From positions 33,628 through 97,627 of the forward strand of contig QCRF01000004.1 of NCBI GenBank assembly GCA_003209375.1: a stretch of DNA of 64,000 nt, given 5' to 3'. This document shows, one piece after another, positions 37,277 to 45,915 of this stretch. The notes under the pieces are model-generated. The model saw only the letters and a list, made by a program, of their open reading frames with translations. It was not told the origin of the DNA and did not search any database. The position numbers and the translations under genes are program-made. The stretch's first letter is position 1; each line of letters opens with the position of its first letter. Origin of the DNA: Prochlorococcus sp. AG-459-N19 (GTDB taxonomy: Bacteria > Cyanobacteriota > Cyanobacteriia > PCC-6307 > Cyanobiaceae).

Positions 37277-38299
37277 GTGCAAAATCTAAAAAAACTACTT
37301 TACTCAGCATTAACTTGTACATTTATGCTAAACGTCAATATAGCTGCTAATTCAACAGAAAAAGAAGTCAAAGTTTATTCAGGGAGACATTACAACACAG
37401 ATAGAATTATTTATAAAAAATTTGCAGAAGAAACTGGTATAAAAGTTCGACTAATTGAAGCTGCTGGCATCTCCTTAATCGAGAGATTAAAAAGAGAAGG
37501 AAAAAATTCACAAGCTGATTTAATATTACTAGTGGATGCCGCAAGAATCACTAATGCAGCCAAAGCTGGATTACTTCAATCAATAGAATCTTCTAATTTA
37601 GAAAATGATGTACCCGTTGGATTAAAAGATCCAAATAAGGAATGGTATGCATTAACAAGAAGAGTAAGAGTTATGGTCGCTAATCCAAAAGTTGTAGATA
37701 TAAGTAAAATTAACGACTATACAGATTTAGCTGATCCATACTTTAAGGGAAAAGTATGTCTAAGAAATAGAAAAAGCCCATATAATCAGTCTTTAGTTGC
37801 TAATCAGATAATAAATAAAGGTGAATCAGAAACTCAAGCTTGGTTAAGCGGGATGATTTCAAATGTCTCACAACCTTTTTTCCCAGGAGATATATCTATT
37901 GTAAGAGCAGTTTCTAAAAGAAAGTGTGGTGTTGGTATCGTAAATCATTACTATGTTGCAAGAATGCTAGCTGGCGTAAATGGAAGAAGAGATGCTTTAT
38001 ATGCAAAGAGAACAACAGTCCTTACACCTAATCCTGCACATGTAAATATTAGTGCTGGTGGTTTATCCAAATATGCAACAAATAAAGCTGAAGCAATTAA
38101 GCTTCTCGAATTTTTGGCATCCCCGATAGGGAGTAAAGGACTTGCTGCTCCGACTTTTGAACATCCTCTGAAGGAAGTTAATCAGAATGAAATAGTAAAG
38201 AACTTTGGTGGATTTACATCTGATAGTGTTACTGTAGAAGAACTTGGAGAAAAAAATTCTCTAGCTATTAAATTGATGAAGGATGCAGGATGGAATTAA
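37277..38299 (+). CDS. futA: iron(III) ABC transporter periplasmic binding protein (FutA/IdiA-type)
   Basis: The 340-residue protein binds ferric iron outside the inner membrane for import by an ABC permease. A signal peptide (KKLLYSALTCTFMLNVNIAANS) precedes the mature start VKVYSGRHYNTDRIIYKKF, where the conserved His and Tyr are iron-ligand candidates. Later GIVNHYYVARML supplies the paired Tyr typical of FutA/FbpA proteins. GTG at 37277 is the start because no suitable in-frame ATG lies upstream. The permease and ATPase genes are not in this window. FutA/IdiA is an established iron-stress marker in Prochlorococcus. Confidence 0.93.
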   Translation: MQNLKKLLYSALTCTFMLNVNIAANSTEKEVKVYSGRHYNTDRIIYKKFAEETGIKVRLIEAAGISLIERLKREGKNSQADLILLVDAARITNAAKAGLLQSIESSNLENDVPVGLKDPNKEWYALTRRVRVMVANPKVVDISKINDYTDLADPYFKGKVCLRNRKSPYNQSLVANQIINKGESETQAWLSGMISNVSQPFFPGDISIVRAVSKRKCGVGIVNHYYVARMLAGVNGRRDALYAKRTTVLTPNPAHVNISAGGLSKYATNKAEAIKLLEFLASPIGSKGLAAPTFEHPLKEVNQNEIVKNFGGFTSDSVTVEELGEKNSLAIKLMKDAGWN

Positions 38300-38361
38300 A
38301 AATTAAAATAATTATATAGTTCAAAAAATTTTCTTTATTATGTGCAAACTTTTAAACAGGC

Positions 38362-38446
38362 GGAGAGGTGGCTGAGTGGTCGAAAGCGAACGACTCGAAA
38401 TCGTTTAATAGGAAACTATTCGTGGGTTCGAATCCCACCCTCTCCG
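38362..38446 (+). tRNA. tRNA-Ser (anticodon CGA)
   Basis: The 85-nt sequence starts GGAGAGGTGGCTGAGTGG, has anticodon loop CTCGAAA (anticodon CGA), a class II long variable arm, the T loop GGTTCGAATCC and ends CCTCTCC plus G. The 7-bp acceptor stem is perfect. CCA is not encoded. Its 3' end is partially duplicated 261 bp downstream, which suggests use as an integration site. Confidence 0.96.
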
Positions 38447-38711
38447 GATTATTTTTCGTGTCTGACATTGTCTGAAGGATTCTGATAGTTTCACAATATT
38501 TTTAAAAAATAGTATTAGCAAGAGTTTTTTCATTTTCTTCTTAAAAATAGTGTCTCATGGTGTCAGGCAGATTCTGGTAATGTCAGATCATTTTTTCTGA
38601 AAGTGTTGGGAGAAATGTTGGGAGAATTTCCTCCGATTTCTTAAAACCTAGTATCTGGCAGTGTCTGTCAGTGTCTGACAGAAGCAAATCGACTTACACC
38701 CTCTCCGGATT
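38436..38711 (+). repeat. duplicated tRNA-Ser 3' end flanking a repeat-rich segment (att-like scar)
   Basis: CACCCTCTCCGGATT occurs at the end of tRNA-Ser (38436-38450) and again at 38697-38711. In both places a T-rich run and GTGTCT follow. Between and after them are related fragments: GTGTCTGACATTGTCTGA, GTGTCTCATGGTGTCAGG and GTGTCTCTATGTCAGG; a tandem TGTTGGGAGAA (38604-38614, 38616-38626); and a perfect inverted repeat CTGTCAG-TGT-CTGACAG (38665-38681). This is what repeated integration and excision at a tRNA 3' end, with decay, would leave. No integrase gene is present. Confidence 0.65.
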
Positions 38712-38938
38712 TTTTTAGTGTCTCTATGTCAGGTTAATTGAGACATTGTCAAACCTTTTTTTTACAGAAAATGTTGGTGGAAATTTAGGTAGATTGGGTT
38801 TGATTTTTAAAATGAATTTTTTTGATTGATGTTAAAAACTTTTAGGAAATAATTTCTAAAGCAGAATCAACTAATTTTTCCTATATTTGCTCAATTCCAA
38901 AGAAGAGAGTGAAAATAGTTAATAATTAACGATGTTTC

Positions 38939-39341
38939 TTAATTAATTTCTTTTATCCATTTAAATTCTATCTTATTAAATTTGTCTATTTTTTCTTGGA
39001 ATAATTCTTTTTTATTGTATTTTGTTCTTTGATTCTTACACCAATTTTGTAGTTTTTGATCTTAATTAGTTGGAGAAGTATGACCTTTGGTTATGAAAAG
39101 TTTTTTCAATGCTGCATAAGAATCGTCCCATCTTTGTTTTACAGGACCCCAAGCAAAATTTAGTTCCTCAAGAAGTTTGATTTTGTCTTGAGATATATTA
39201 TTTTATATTATGTTGCCTTTGTTTCGCACACCAAACTTCTAAATAACTACTCAATGCTGAAGAAGAAGAATCTTTATTATAAATAAAAAGTTTAAAATTC
39301 CTAGATAGATTATTAATAAACAAAGATAATGACTTGGTCAT
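38939..39341 (-). pseudogene. decayed helicase-associated (HA) domain gene
   Basis: On the minus strand, ATG at 39341 opens 47 codons ending SSYLEVWCAKQRQHNIK, then a stop at 39198-39200. A shift of frame restores homology: LLEELNFAWGPVKQRWDDSY and, after an in-frame TAA at 39062-39064, LQNWCKNQRTKYNKKEL and FNKIEFKWIKEIN, then the final stop. The repeated W-C-x-x-Q-R and F-x-W spacing is the helicase-associated domain pattern found in accessory proteins of picocyanobacteria. One frameshift and one nonsense codon mark it as broken. It lies in the islet behind tRNA-Ser. Confidence 0.7.
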
Positions 39342-39371
39342 TTTAATTTTGATAAGTGTTACCTTTGAAAG

Positions 39372-39971
39372 GTGATTTTTAGAATCATTTTTTTAATAAT
39401 TATTTGGAATATTAGAATTTATATGTACAAAAATAATCAAAATTTTAAATCAGTAATTTTTAAAGTTTTTTTTACCTACTTGGTTGTATATCTTTTGGCA
39501 TTAGTATTTAGATATAGCAATAATGTTGAATCTTTACTAAATAATATTCAATACAGATATTTGATAGTTTTGAACATATTTTCTATATTTTTAGGTTTAC
39601 CTCTATCGATTATTTTTGACTTTATATTAATAAAGCTATTTGGGTTATATTATGTTTTATTTTTTTCTCCTTCTTTAACTATTTTGAGTTTTGTTCAAGT
39701 TCTTATTTTGAGAAAAATTAATTTAAAACTTTTAAAAAGAATCTCTTTTTTTAAAAAAATAGAAAATAATTATCTTTTAAAATTATTTAAAAACCTTACT
39801 TTTAGGTCTTCTTACATAATAATCTTAAGATCATTCCCAATTTTGCCTCATATTTTAGGAAGCTATATTATTGCCTCTTCAAAAACTAAAAGTAAGGTTA
39901 TTTTAATAAATACATTTTTGGGATCAGTTTTTTATTATATTTTTTTATGCTTAATAATTTCGAATGTCTAG
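39372..39971 (+). CDS. membrane protein, possible VTT/DedA-like
   Basis: The product is 199 residues from GTG 39372; ATG 39423 would give 182 residues and is equally possible. About five hydrophobic segments are visible. GLPLSIIFDFILIKLFG followed by a later FRSSYIIILRSFPILPHILGSYIIAS, with a re-entrant-like 'R-x-x-P-x-L-P' and a final G-x-x-x-Y helix, resembles VTT (TVP38/DedA) proteins. It is very AT-rich and Phe/Ile/Leu-heavy, in keeping with an accessory gene of the tRNA-Ser islet. Function is unknown; lipid scrambling or transport is the family theme. Confidence 0.55.
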   Translation: MIFRIIFLIIIWNIRIYMYKNNQNFKSVIFKVFFTYLVVYLLALVFRYSNNVESLLNNIQYRYLIVLNIFSIFLGLPLSIIFDFILIKLFGLYYVLFFSPSLTILSFVQVLILRKINLKLLKRISFFKKIENNYLLKLFKNLTFRSSYIIILRSFPILPHILGSYIIASSKTKSKVILINTFLGSVFYYIFLCLIISNV

Positions 39972-40181
39972 TGCAGTTATTCTTGAAACCTCGTAAAATT
40001 AAAAATTTCATATGAGTTTTAATTCTCTTAATTTGCAGATAAATCTATAAAAAAATATAGAACTATTAAAAATATTTTTTACTATTAGCGAAATTATTTT
40101 ATAGGAAACTTTGAGATTGATTAATTTTATTTCAATTGCCTATAATTGAAAAATTACTCTCAAAATATAAGAATTTTTTAT

Positions 40182-42005
40182 ATGAGATTGGTTTTTTACT
40201 TATTTTTGATTAGTCAATTATTAAACCTTATTGGAGTATTTGCAGAAAAAGTTAGAGAAGATTCGTCAAGATTAAATACGATTAAATGGGAAAAGATAGA
40301 GGAAAATAAATCTAAACCATTTAAAAAGATTATCTGGAGATCCTATAAGAATGATGAATCTTATTTTGAAATTAAAAAACAACAAAGTTCAATAATACAA
40401 AAGACTAAATCATCAAACGAAGAAAGAATTTCTGAACCCCCAAAAAAATCTGGTTCTTCTATTACTGAAATTGAACCTTATTTGCCTCTCAATAATTTCC
40501 TTGAATATGATAATTTTCAAACCTCAGTTAGGTGGAAATCATCTTTTGATGGAGGTAAAGCAGGAGGCACCGGCCAACAAAACCCCTCATTTGTAATAGA
40601 TTATGGGATCTCAGATTCTTTATTAATGACCATTAATTTTTCTGAGGCGGATGATAAATTATACAATGCAATTAATGGTCAAAAAGTAGATTATCATTGG
40701 CAAAACTATGCTTTTTCATTTAAGAAAAAACTATTAAATAATAATGAAAATAGCTTTGTAATATCAATAGTTCCAACCCTTGAGTATTGGAGGCATGCTA
40801 GTGGTTCTAGGGATTCTAAAAGTATTTATAATCAGAAAGATAATCTAGATGGTAAAGACAGATTTGATAATTTGATTGGATCTTTATCTTTGCCTATATC
40901 AAAAAAATTAAATCAAAACTTTACTGCATTAATAGTTCCAGGTGTAACATTCTTGCCTGAGAAATTAGGTTCAAAAGGAATTGGAAAAAATGCGTATGGT
41001 AATAATTTCTATATTGGAAGCGGTTTTGTTTTAGATATGGCTAAAAATGTTAATTTTCTTGCCTCTTATACATCTCCTTTAGGCCCAGGTAATAACTATT
41101 TTGACAAGGATTTAAACTACTCCAGAAGGCCTATTTATAGTGTTGGTTTGGGATGGGATGTTAATTCCAAGATTGGTTTTGAAGGAAAAATAACAAATTC
41201 ATTTGGAGCTTCCCCTTCGACTGGATTGCTAACTATCCCATCAGATAATAAGCCGCTCTACTCTGCCAATATAACCTATAAACCTCACGGAGAGGATACA
41301 TATCTTACTCCTCTAAGTCAAAGAGATAAATTGATTAGCACTGGTGGGATTACTGTAAATAATGCCTTAATACCAAGAGTTGGAACTTCACAAATTAATT
41401 TTAACTATGATAACAATGGAAATTTGTTTGGTTCTTATGGTTACTCCTTATCAAATATATTCAAATTAGAGTTTCTTAATATTGGAAGTTTTAATGAAGT
41501 AAACATAAGCGGGGATAAAAATTCAAATTTATATTCAACTTACTTAGATGACGGTAATCTTAATTTCAGGTTAGGAGGTAAATTATTAATATTAAGTCCT
41601 CAAAAAAATGATCTTTATTGGATGTCTTTAAGATCATCAGTTGGAAGAAATAATGATACTAATCAAGGTTATTTATTCTCTGAATTAATAAATACTTTTA
41701 GAGTAAACAATTGGTTAGCAATTAACATTAGTCCAAAATATTTCTTTAGCGGGGTTGAAAGTTTTGGGGGGATAGGCTTATCAAGTTATATAAATTTATT
41801 AGATAATATAATGCTTATCCCAGAAATAAATACATCAATTAAAAATGATTCGGATCTAAATTCTACTATTGCATTGAGATATTCTTTCTCGCCAGAAAAG
41901 TCATTAGATTTATATTATTCTAATGCTGTAGGAGTACAAGACATTGGACAACTTCTTAAGGATAAAGAATATAGGTTAGGAATAAAGTTGAATTTCTTAC
42001 TATAA
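40182..42005 (+). CDS. large putative outer-membrane beta-barrel protein
   Basis: The protein has 607 residues from ATG 40182, whose first residues MRLVFYLFLISQLLNLIGVFAE form a good signal peptide; the track start (TTG 40146) would bury it. A basic, low-complexity linker (about 25-95) precedes roughly 500 residues of alternating hydrophobic strands rich in Gly, Asn and Ser, such as NFLASYTSPLGPGNNYF and ALRYSFSPEKSLDLYYSNA, ending LGIKLNFLL like a barrel end signal. No adhesin or autotransporter passenger is seen. It is the last gene of the islet behind tRNA-Ser. Function is unknown; a surface channel or phage-exposed protein is possible. Confidence 0.65.
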   Translation: MRLVFYLFLISQLLNLIGVFAEKVREDSSRLNTIKWEKIEENKSKPFKKIIWRSYKNDESYFEIKKQQSSIIQKTKSSNEERISEPPKKSGSSITEIEPYLPLNNFLEYDNFQTSVRWKSSFDGGKAGGTGQQNPSFVIDYGISDSLLMTINFSEADDKLYNAINGQKVDYHWQNYAFSFKKKLLNNNENSFVISIVPTLEYWRHASGSRDSKSIYNQKDNLDGKDRFDNLIGSLSLPISKKLNQNFTALIVPGVTFLPEKLGSKGIGKNAYGNNFYIGSGFVLDMAKNVNFLASYTSPLGPGNNYFDKDLNYSRRPIYSVGLGWDVNSKIGFEGKITNSFGASPSTGLLTIPSDNKPLYSANITYKPHGEDTYLTPLSQRDKLISTGGITVNNALIPRVGTSQINFNYDNNGNLFGSYGYSLSNIFKLEFLNIGSFNEVNISGDKNSNLYSTYLDDGNLNFRLGGKLLILSPQKNDLYWMSLRSSVGRNNDTNQGYLFSELINTFRVNNWLAINISPKYFFSGVESFGGIGLSSYINLLDNIMLIPEINTSIKNDSDLNSTIALRYSFSPEKSLDLYYSNAVGVQDIGQLLKDKEYRLGIKLNFLL

Positions 42006-42017
42006 AATACAGAAAAT

Positions 42018-42269
42018 TTAGTTTTCCCAAAATGGGTCCGTAGTCAAAGAAACCTCTAATGTACATTTTTTATTATTTTTAATTTCACTGATACAAGCCC
42101 TTACTGTTTTACCATTTACATCTATTTCACAGGCTCCACAACTTCCTGTAAGGCAGCCAGTAGGGATTTTCAAACCTGCTTTTTCAGCTGAAGAAAACCA
42201 GTTATCTCCCTCTGAAACAAATGTTTCTTTATTATTTGACCATCTTACTTTAATATTTTTTTCTTTCAA
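42018..42269 (-). CDS. short [2Fe-2S] ferredoxin with C-x4-C-x2-C-x11-C spacing
   Basis: The 83-residue protein carries CLTGSCGACEIDVNGKTVRAC, giving cluster ligands Cys39, Cys44, Cys47 and Cys59. The last spacing is 11 residues, unlike photosynthetic PetF (about 29), and resembles the N-terminal cluster of molybdenum hydroxylases. It is a free-standing small protein, so it may donate electrons to a specific partner. Its start overlaps the cobQ stop by 4 bp, so the two are translationally coupled. Confidence 0.85.
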   Translation of the reverse strand: MKEKNIKVRWSNNKETFVSEGDNWFSSAEKAGLKIPTGCLTGSCGACEIDVNGKTVRACISEIKNNKKCTLEVSLTTDPFWEN

Positions 42270-43795
42270 ATTAAAAATGATTTGAGATTTAAATGCTTGT
42301 GGAATTCATTCGCAAGATTATCAATAATGGATTCTCTCTTCTCTTTATAAGATATTGATTTTTTATTTAATATTGGTAGATTTTTACTCTTCCTTATTAA
42401 ATTAATATATTGGTCTCTCCAACTGTCATTTTCAAAGATCCCATGAATGTATGTTCCTGCGATAGTTCCCCCTTTATTATTTTCTTTGTACCAACCTAGA
42501 TCTAGATCTCTAAAAATAGGGTTAATCTTTAATGAACTTTGCATGTCGTCCAATATAGTTTGACCATTATGAATTTCAAATCCATTAATTTCTGATTGGC
42601 ATGGCCATATCGATTCAGAGTTGATTTGACGTGTTAATTTTTTTTTAAAGAAAGTCGTTTTTAATGGTAGTAATCCAATTCCTTTAGTTTTTTGTTCAGA
42701 ATAATTTCTGGAACCCTCTTTAAAATAAGGATCTTCAAGTGTAGTCCCCAACATTTGTAAACCTCCACATATTCCGAAAATATTACCTTTGTTATTTGAA
42801 TATTCCCTTATATCCTTCGATAAGCCAGAATTTTCAAGAAATATTTGATCTTTAATCGTTTGTTTACTACCAGGAAGAATAATAAAGTCATACTTACTAA
42901 GGCTTTGTGATTCTCTAATCCATTCAATTAATATTGAATCTTCATTTTCTAAAGGGTCAAAATCTGAAAAGTTACTTATTGAGGGCAACTTTATAATTCC
43001 AACTTTTATTTCAGGATTTTTAGGAAGTGATTTTTTTTCTATTAAATCTAAAGAATCCTCTGGGGGAAATGAATCATTTAACCATGGAATAATACCAATA
43101 ACAGGGATTTGAGTTTGATTCTCTATCCACTTTTTCCCTTCTTCAAATAATGAAAGGTCTCCTCTGAATCTATTTATAATGATTCCCTTAATAAGCTTCT
43201 TTTCTTCAGGCTTCATTAATTCAAGAGTACCAATTATTTGTGCAAATACTCCTCCCCTTTCAATATCAGTAACCAAAATGCAATTTGCATTTAAATACTT
43301 AGCAACTCTTAAATTAGTTAGATCTCTATGAATTAAATTCATCTCTACAGGACTTCCAGCCCCTTCGATGATTAAACGGCAATTCGGATTTCGTTCGTAA
43401 ATAGACTTTAAACTTTTTTTAATTACTTCCCAGCCAGGAATAAACCAATCTTTATAGTAATTTTGTGCGGTTGTGGTCCCTATGCTTTTGCCAAGGTGAA
43501 TCACCTCGCTTGTTGAGTTCCCTTGCGGTTTTAATAAAATGGGATTCATCTCTGTAGAGGGATTAATTCCACAAGCGAAAGCTTGAAGTGCTTGAGAATA
43601 TGCCATCTCTCCTCCCTCCCAATCAACCCATGCGTTATTACTCATGTTTTGACCTTTATATGGTACTGGTTCTTCTCCTAAATTTTTAAGAATCCTGCAA
43701 ATAGCAGTAACCGTTAACGATTTCCCAGCTCCACTGGAAGTGCCTAGGACCATTATTGGTTTCTTTATTTCATGTAATTTTGCTTTTAACTCCAT
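42266..43795 (-). CDS. cobQ: cobyric acid synthase
   Basis: CobQ amidates four carboxylates of adenosyl-cobyrinate a,c-diamide using glutamine and ATP in the (pseudo)cobalamin pathway. The 509-residue protein has the N-terminal P-loop-like VLGTSSGAGKSLTVTAICRIL and EGAGSPVEMNL of the dethiobiotin-synthetase-like domain. The C-terminal class I glutaminase has its nucleophile in FGICGGLQMLG and the His in GTYIHGIFEN. Length is normal. It is followed with 4-bp overlap by the short ferredoxin. Confidence 0.96.
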   Translation of the reverse strand: MELKAKLHEIKKPIMVLGTSSGAGKSLTVTAICRILKNLGEEPVPYKGQNMSNNAWVDWEGGEMAYSQALQAFACGINPSTEMNPILLKPQGNSTSEVIHLGKSIGTTTAQNYYKDWFIPGWEVIKKSLKSIYERNPNCRLIIEGAGSPVEMNLIHRDLTNLRVAKYLNANCILVTDIERGGVFAQIIGTLELMKPEEKKLIKGIIINRFRGDLSLFEEGKKWIENQTQIPVIGIIPWLNDSFPPEDSLDLIEKKSLPKNPEIKVGIIKLPSISNFSDFDPLENEDSILIEWIRESQSLSKYDFIILPGSKQTIKDQIFLENSGLSKDIREYSNNKGNIFGICGGLQMLGTTLEDPYFKEGSRNYSEQKTKGIGLLPLKTTFFKKKLTRQINSESIWPCQSEINGFEIHNGQTILDDMQSSLKINPIFRDLDLGWYKENNKGGTIAGTYIHGIFENDSWRDQYINLIRKSKNLPILNKKSISYKEKRESIIDNLANEFHKHLNLKSFLI

Positions 43796-43861
43796 TAGTA
43801 ATTTATATTAATTTTAAAATTTATTAATTATTAAATTGAATTATAATTTGGTAAAAAATTT

Positions 43862-44473
43862 GTGTTAATTCTAGCCTCTGCTTCTCAATCTAGAAAGAAA
43901 TTACTAGAAAATTGTCAAATTGAATTTATCCAAATATCAAGTGACTTTGATGAAAATACTATTAAAGAAAAGAATATATTTAACTTAGCCTTGGAATTAT
44001 CTTTTCAAAAGGCAAATAGTTTATCTGAAAATATTCAAAACATATCATTGCCTAAAGAATTGAATTTTGGCCCTTTGGAAATACTTGGGTGCGATTCAAT
44101 TTTTGAATTTAAAGGAGAAGCTTATGGAAAACCATCTAATAAAGAGGAGGCATTTATTAGATGGCAAAAAATGTCTGGAGAATTTGGATTTTTACATACT
44201 GGTCATACTCTAATAATTGGAAATTTTGATTCAACTTCCAAAATTTTTAAAATTACCGAAATAATAAAAAAAACAGTAAGTTCAAGAGTTTATTTTTCTA
44301 GTTTGGAAGATTGGGAAATCAAGAGTTATGTAGATACTAATGAACCTTTATATTGTGCGGGAGGATTTGCCTTGGAAGGTATAGGCGGAAAATATATAGA
44401 AAAAATAGAGGGTTGCTTCAGTAATGTAATGGGATTAAGTTTGCCATGGCTTAGAGAAAATTTATATAGATAA
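43862..44473 (+). CDS. maf: Maf-family nucleotide pyrophosphatase
   Basis: Maf proteins hydrolyse non-canonical or pyrimidine nucleoside triphosphates. The 203-residue product starts (GTG at 43862) [20 protein letters not shown], the S-x-S-x-R-x-x-L-L Maf signature, and has [24 protein letters not shown] and the later [21 protein letters not shown]. It is divergent from cobQ and ends at a bidirectional terminator shared with psbC. Confidence 0.93.
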   Translation: MLILASASQSRKKLLENCQIEFIQISSDFDENTIKEKNIFNLALELSFQKANSLSENIQNISLPKELNFGPLEILGCDSIFEFKGEAYGKPSNKEEAFIRWQKMSGEFGFLHTGHTLIIGNFDSTSKIFKITEIIKKTVSSRVYFSSLEDWEIKSYVDTNEPLYCAGGFALEGIGGKYIEKIEGCFSNVMGLSLPWLRENLYR

Positions 44474-44487
44474 TAAAATTGAGCAAA

Positions 44488-44519
44488 AAAAAACCCTTTC
44501 CGAAGAAAGGGCTTTTTTA
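44488..44519. terminator. bidirectional intrinsic terminator between maf and psbC
   Basis: CCCTTTC (44494-44500), tetraloop CGAA and GAAAGGG (44505-44511) form a perfect 7-bp stem. A T-run follows on the plus strand and an A-run precedes it, so it works for maf and for the convergent psbDC operon. Confidence 0.93.
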
Positions 44520-44532
44520 GTTGAGATAGAAA

Positions 44533-45915
44533 TTAATCTAAATCAGGCATTTCTAGAGCTGGTTCACTCTTTCTGTCGATTCCTTTTTCGAAACCAGCAG
44601 CGGCTGCTCTAGCACGTCCAGCATGCCAAAGATGACCGATGAATGTAAACCATCCTAGGAAGAATTGAGCTGCAGCTAACCATTGTCTTAAGTTAACGAA
44701 GTTAACAGCATTAGGCTCTGTAATGATTCCACCAACAGAGTTGATAGAAGCGTTTGGAGCATGAGTCATATATTCAGCTGCTCTTCTTACCTGCCAAGGC
44801 TGAATATCATTTTGGATTTTCTCAAGGCTCAATCCATTAGGTCCTCTTAGAGGCTCTAACCATGGCCCTCTGAAATCCCAAAATCTCATTGTTTCACCAC
44901 CAAATATAATTTCACCAGTAGGAGATCTCATGAGATACTTACCTAGACCTGTTGGTCCCATTGTTGAACCTACGTTAGCTCCAATTCTTTGATCTCTCAC
45001 AAGGAAAGTAAAGCTTTGAGCCTGTGAAGCTTCAGCATTTGTTGGGCCATAAAATTCTGAAGGGTAAGCAGTATTATTGAACCAGATGAATGTTGAAGCA
45101 ATAAAGCTTGCTACACAAATTCCACCAAGAGCATAACTTAGTAGTCCTTCACCATTCCAAATGAATGCTCTTCTTGCCCATCCAAAAGGTTTTGTGAAAA
45201 TGTGAAATAAACCACCAATAATGGCAGTAATACCAACATAAACATGTCCACCAACAATATCTTCAATAGAGTTAACACCGATTATAGAACCAGCTCCTCC
45301 CCATGGAGATCTGAATAGATATCCAAGGATAACTCTAGGATCTAATGTTGGGCTGACTAGTCTAACTTCCCCACCGCCTGGTGCCCATGTATCATAAGCG
45401 CCACCTACAAACATCCAGTTAAAAACGAAGAAAAGAGCACCGACTCCTAAAACAATTAGGTGATAACCCAATATATTAGTCATCTGATTCTTATCTCTCC
45501 AATCTGTAGAAAAGAATGGGAAGTCTTCTTCAAGTTTTTCAGGACCGGCTAAAGAGTGATAAACACCACCAAATCCTAAAACTGCTGAAGAAACTAAATG
45601 CATTACACCTGCAACAAAGAAGGGATAAACATCAGTAATTTCGCCACCAGGGCCAACTCCAAAACCAAACATTGCTACGTGAGGCATACAAATTAAGCCT
45701 TGTTCCCACATTGGTTTATCAAATGTGAAATGACTTACTTCGAATAGCATCATTGCACCGGCCCAAAAAACTATGAGGCCAGTGTGAGCAATATGAGCTC
45801 CGAGTAAACGGCCAGATAAATTAATTAATCTGGCGTTACCTACGTACCAAGCGTAACCAGTTTCTTCAATACTCTGGTTAGGAGCTCTAAGTAAACTATT
45901 AAAGGGCGTTTCCAC
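44533..45915 (-). CDS. psbC: photosystem II CP43 chlorophyll-binding core antenna
   Basis: CP43 is the inner antenna of photosystem II. It binds chlorophyll in six helices and donates a ligand to the manganese cluster from its large lumenal loop. The 460-residue product starts at GTG 45915 ([15 protein letters not shown]); the track start nine codons earlier is upstream of the ribosome-binding site. [20 protein letters not shown] is the lumenal loop with the conserved Arg and ends the domain that Pcb/IsiA lack. It overlaps psbD by 17 bp, the classic cyanobacterial and plastid arrangement. Confidence 0.98.
   Translation of the reverse strand: METPFNSLLRAPNQSIEETGYAWYVGNARLINLSGRLLGAHIAHTGLIVFWAGAMMLFEVSHFTFDKPMWEQGLICMPHVAMFGFGVGPGGEITDVYPFFVAGVMHLVSSAVLGFGGVYHSLAGPEKLEEDFPFFSTDWRDKNQMTNILGYHLIVLGVGALFFVFNWMFVGGAYDTWAPGGGEVRLVSPTLDPRVILGYLFRSPWGGAGSIIGVNSIEDIVGGHVYVGITAIIGGLFHIFTKPFGWARRAFIWNGEGLLSYALGGICVASFIASTFIWFNNTAYPSEFYGPTNAEASQAQSFTFLVRDQRIGANVGSTMGPTGLGKYLMRSPTGEIIFGGETMRFWDFRGPWLEPLRGPNGLSLEKIQNDIQPWQVRRAAEYMTHAPNASINSVGGIITEPNAVNFVNLRQWLAAAQFFLGWFTFIGHLWHAGRARAAAAGFEKGIDRKSEPALEMPDLD

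Noticed and set aside
38697-38711. Second tRNA-like sequence CACCCTCTCCGGATT
   Set aside because: Only the acceptor 3' strand and a few neighbouring bases are present; there is no 5' half, anticodon or T loop, so it is a tRNA fragment, not a gene.
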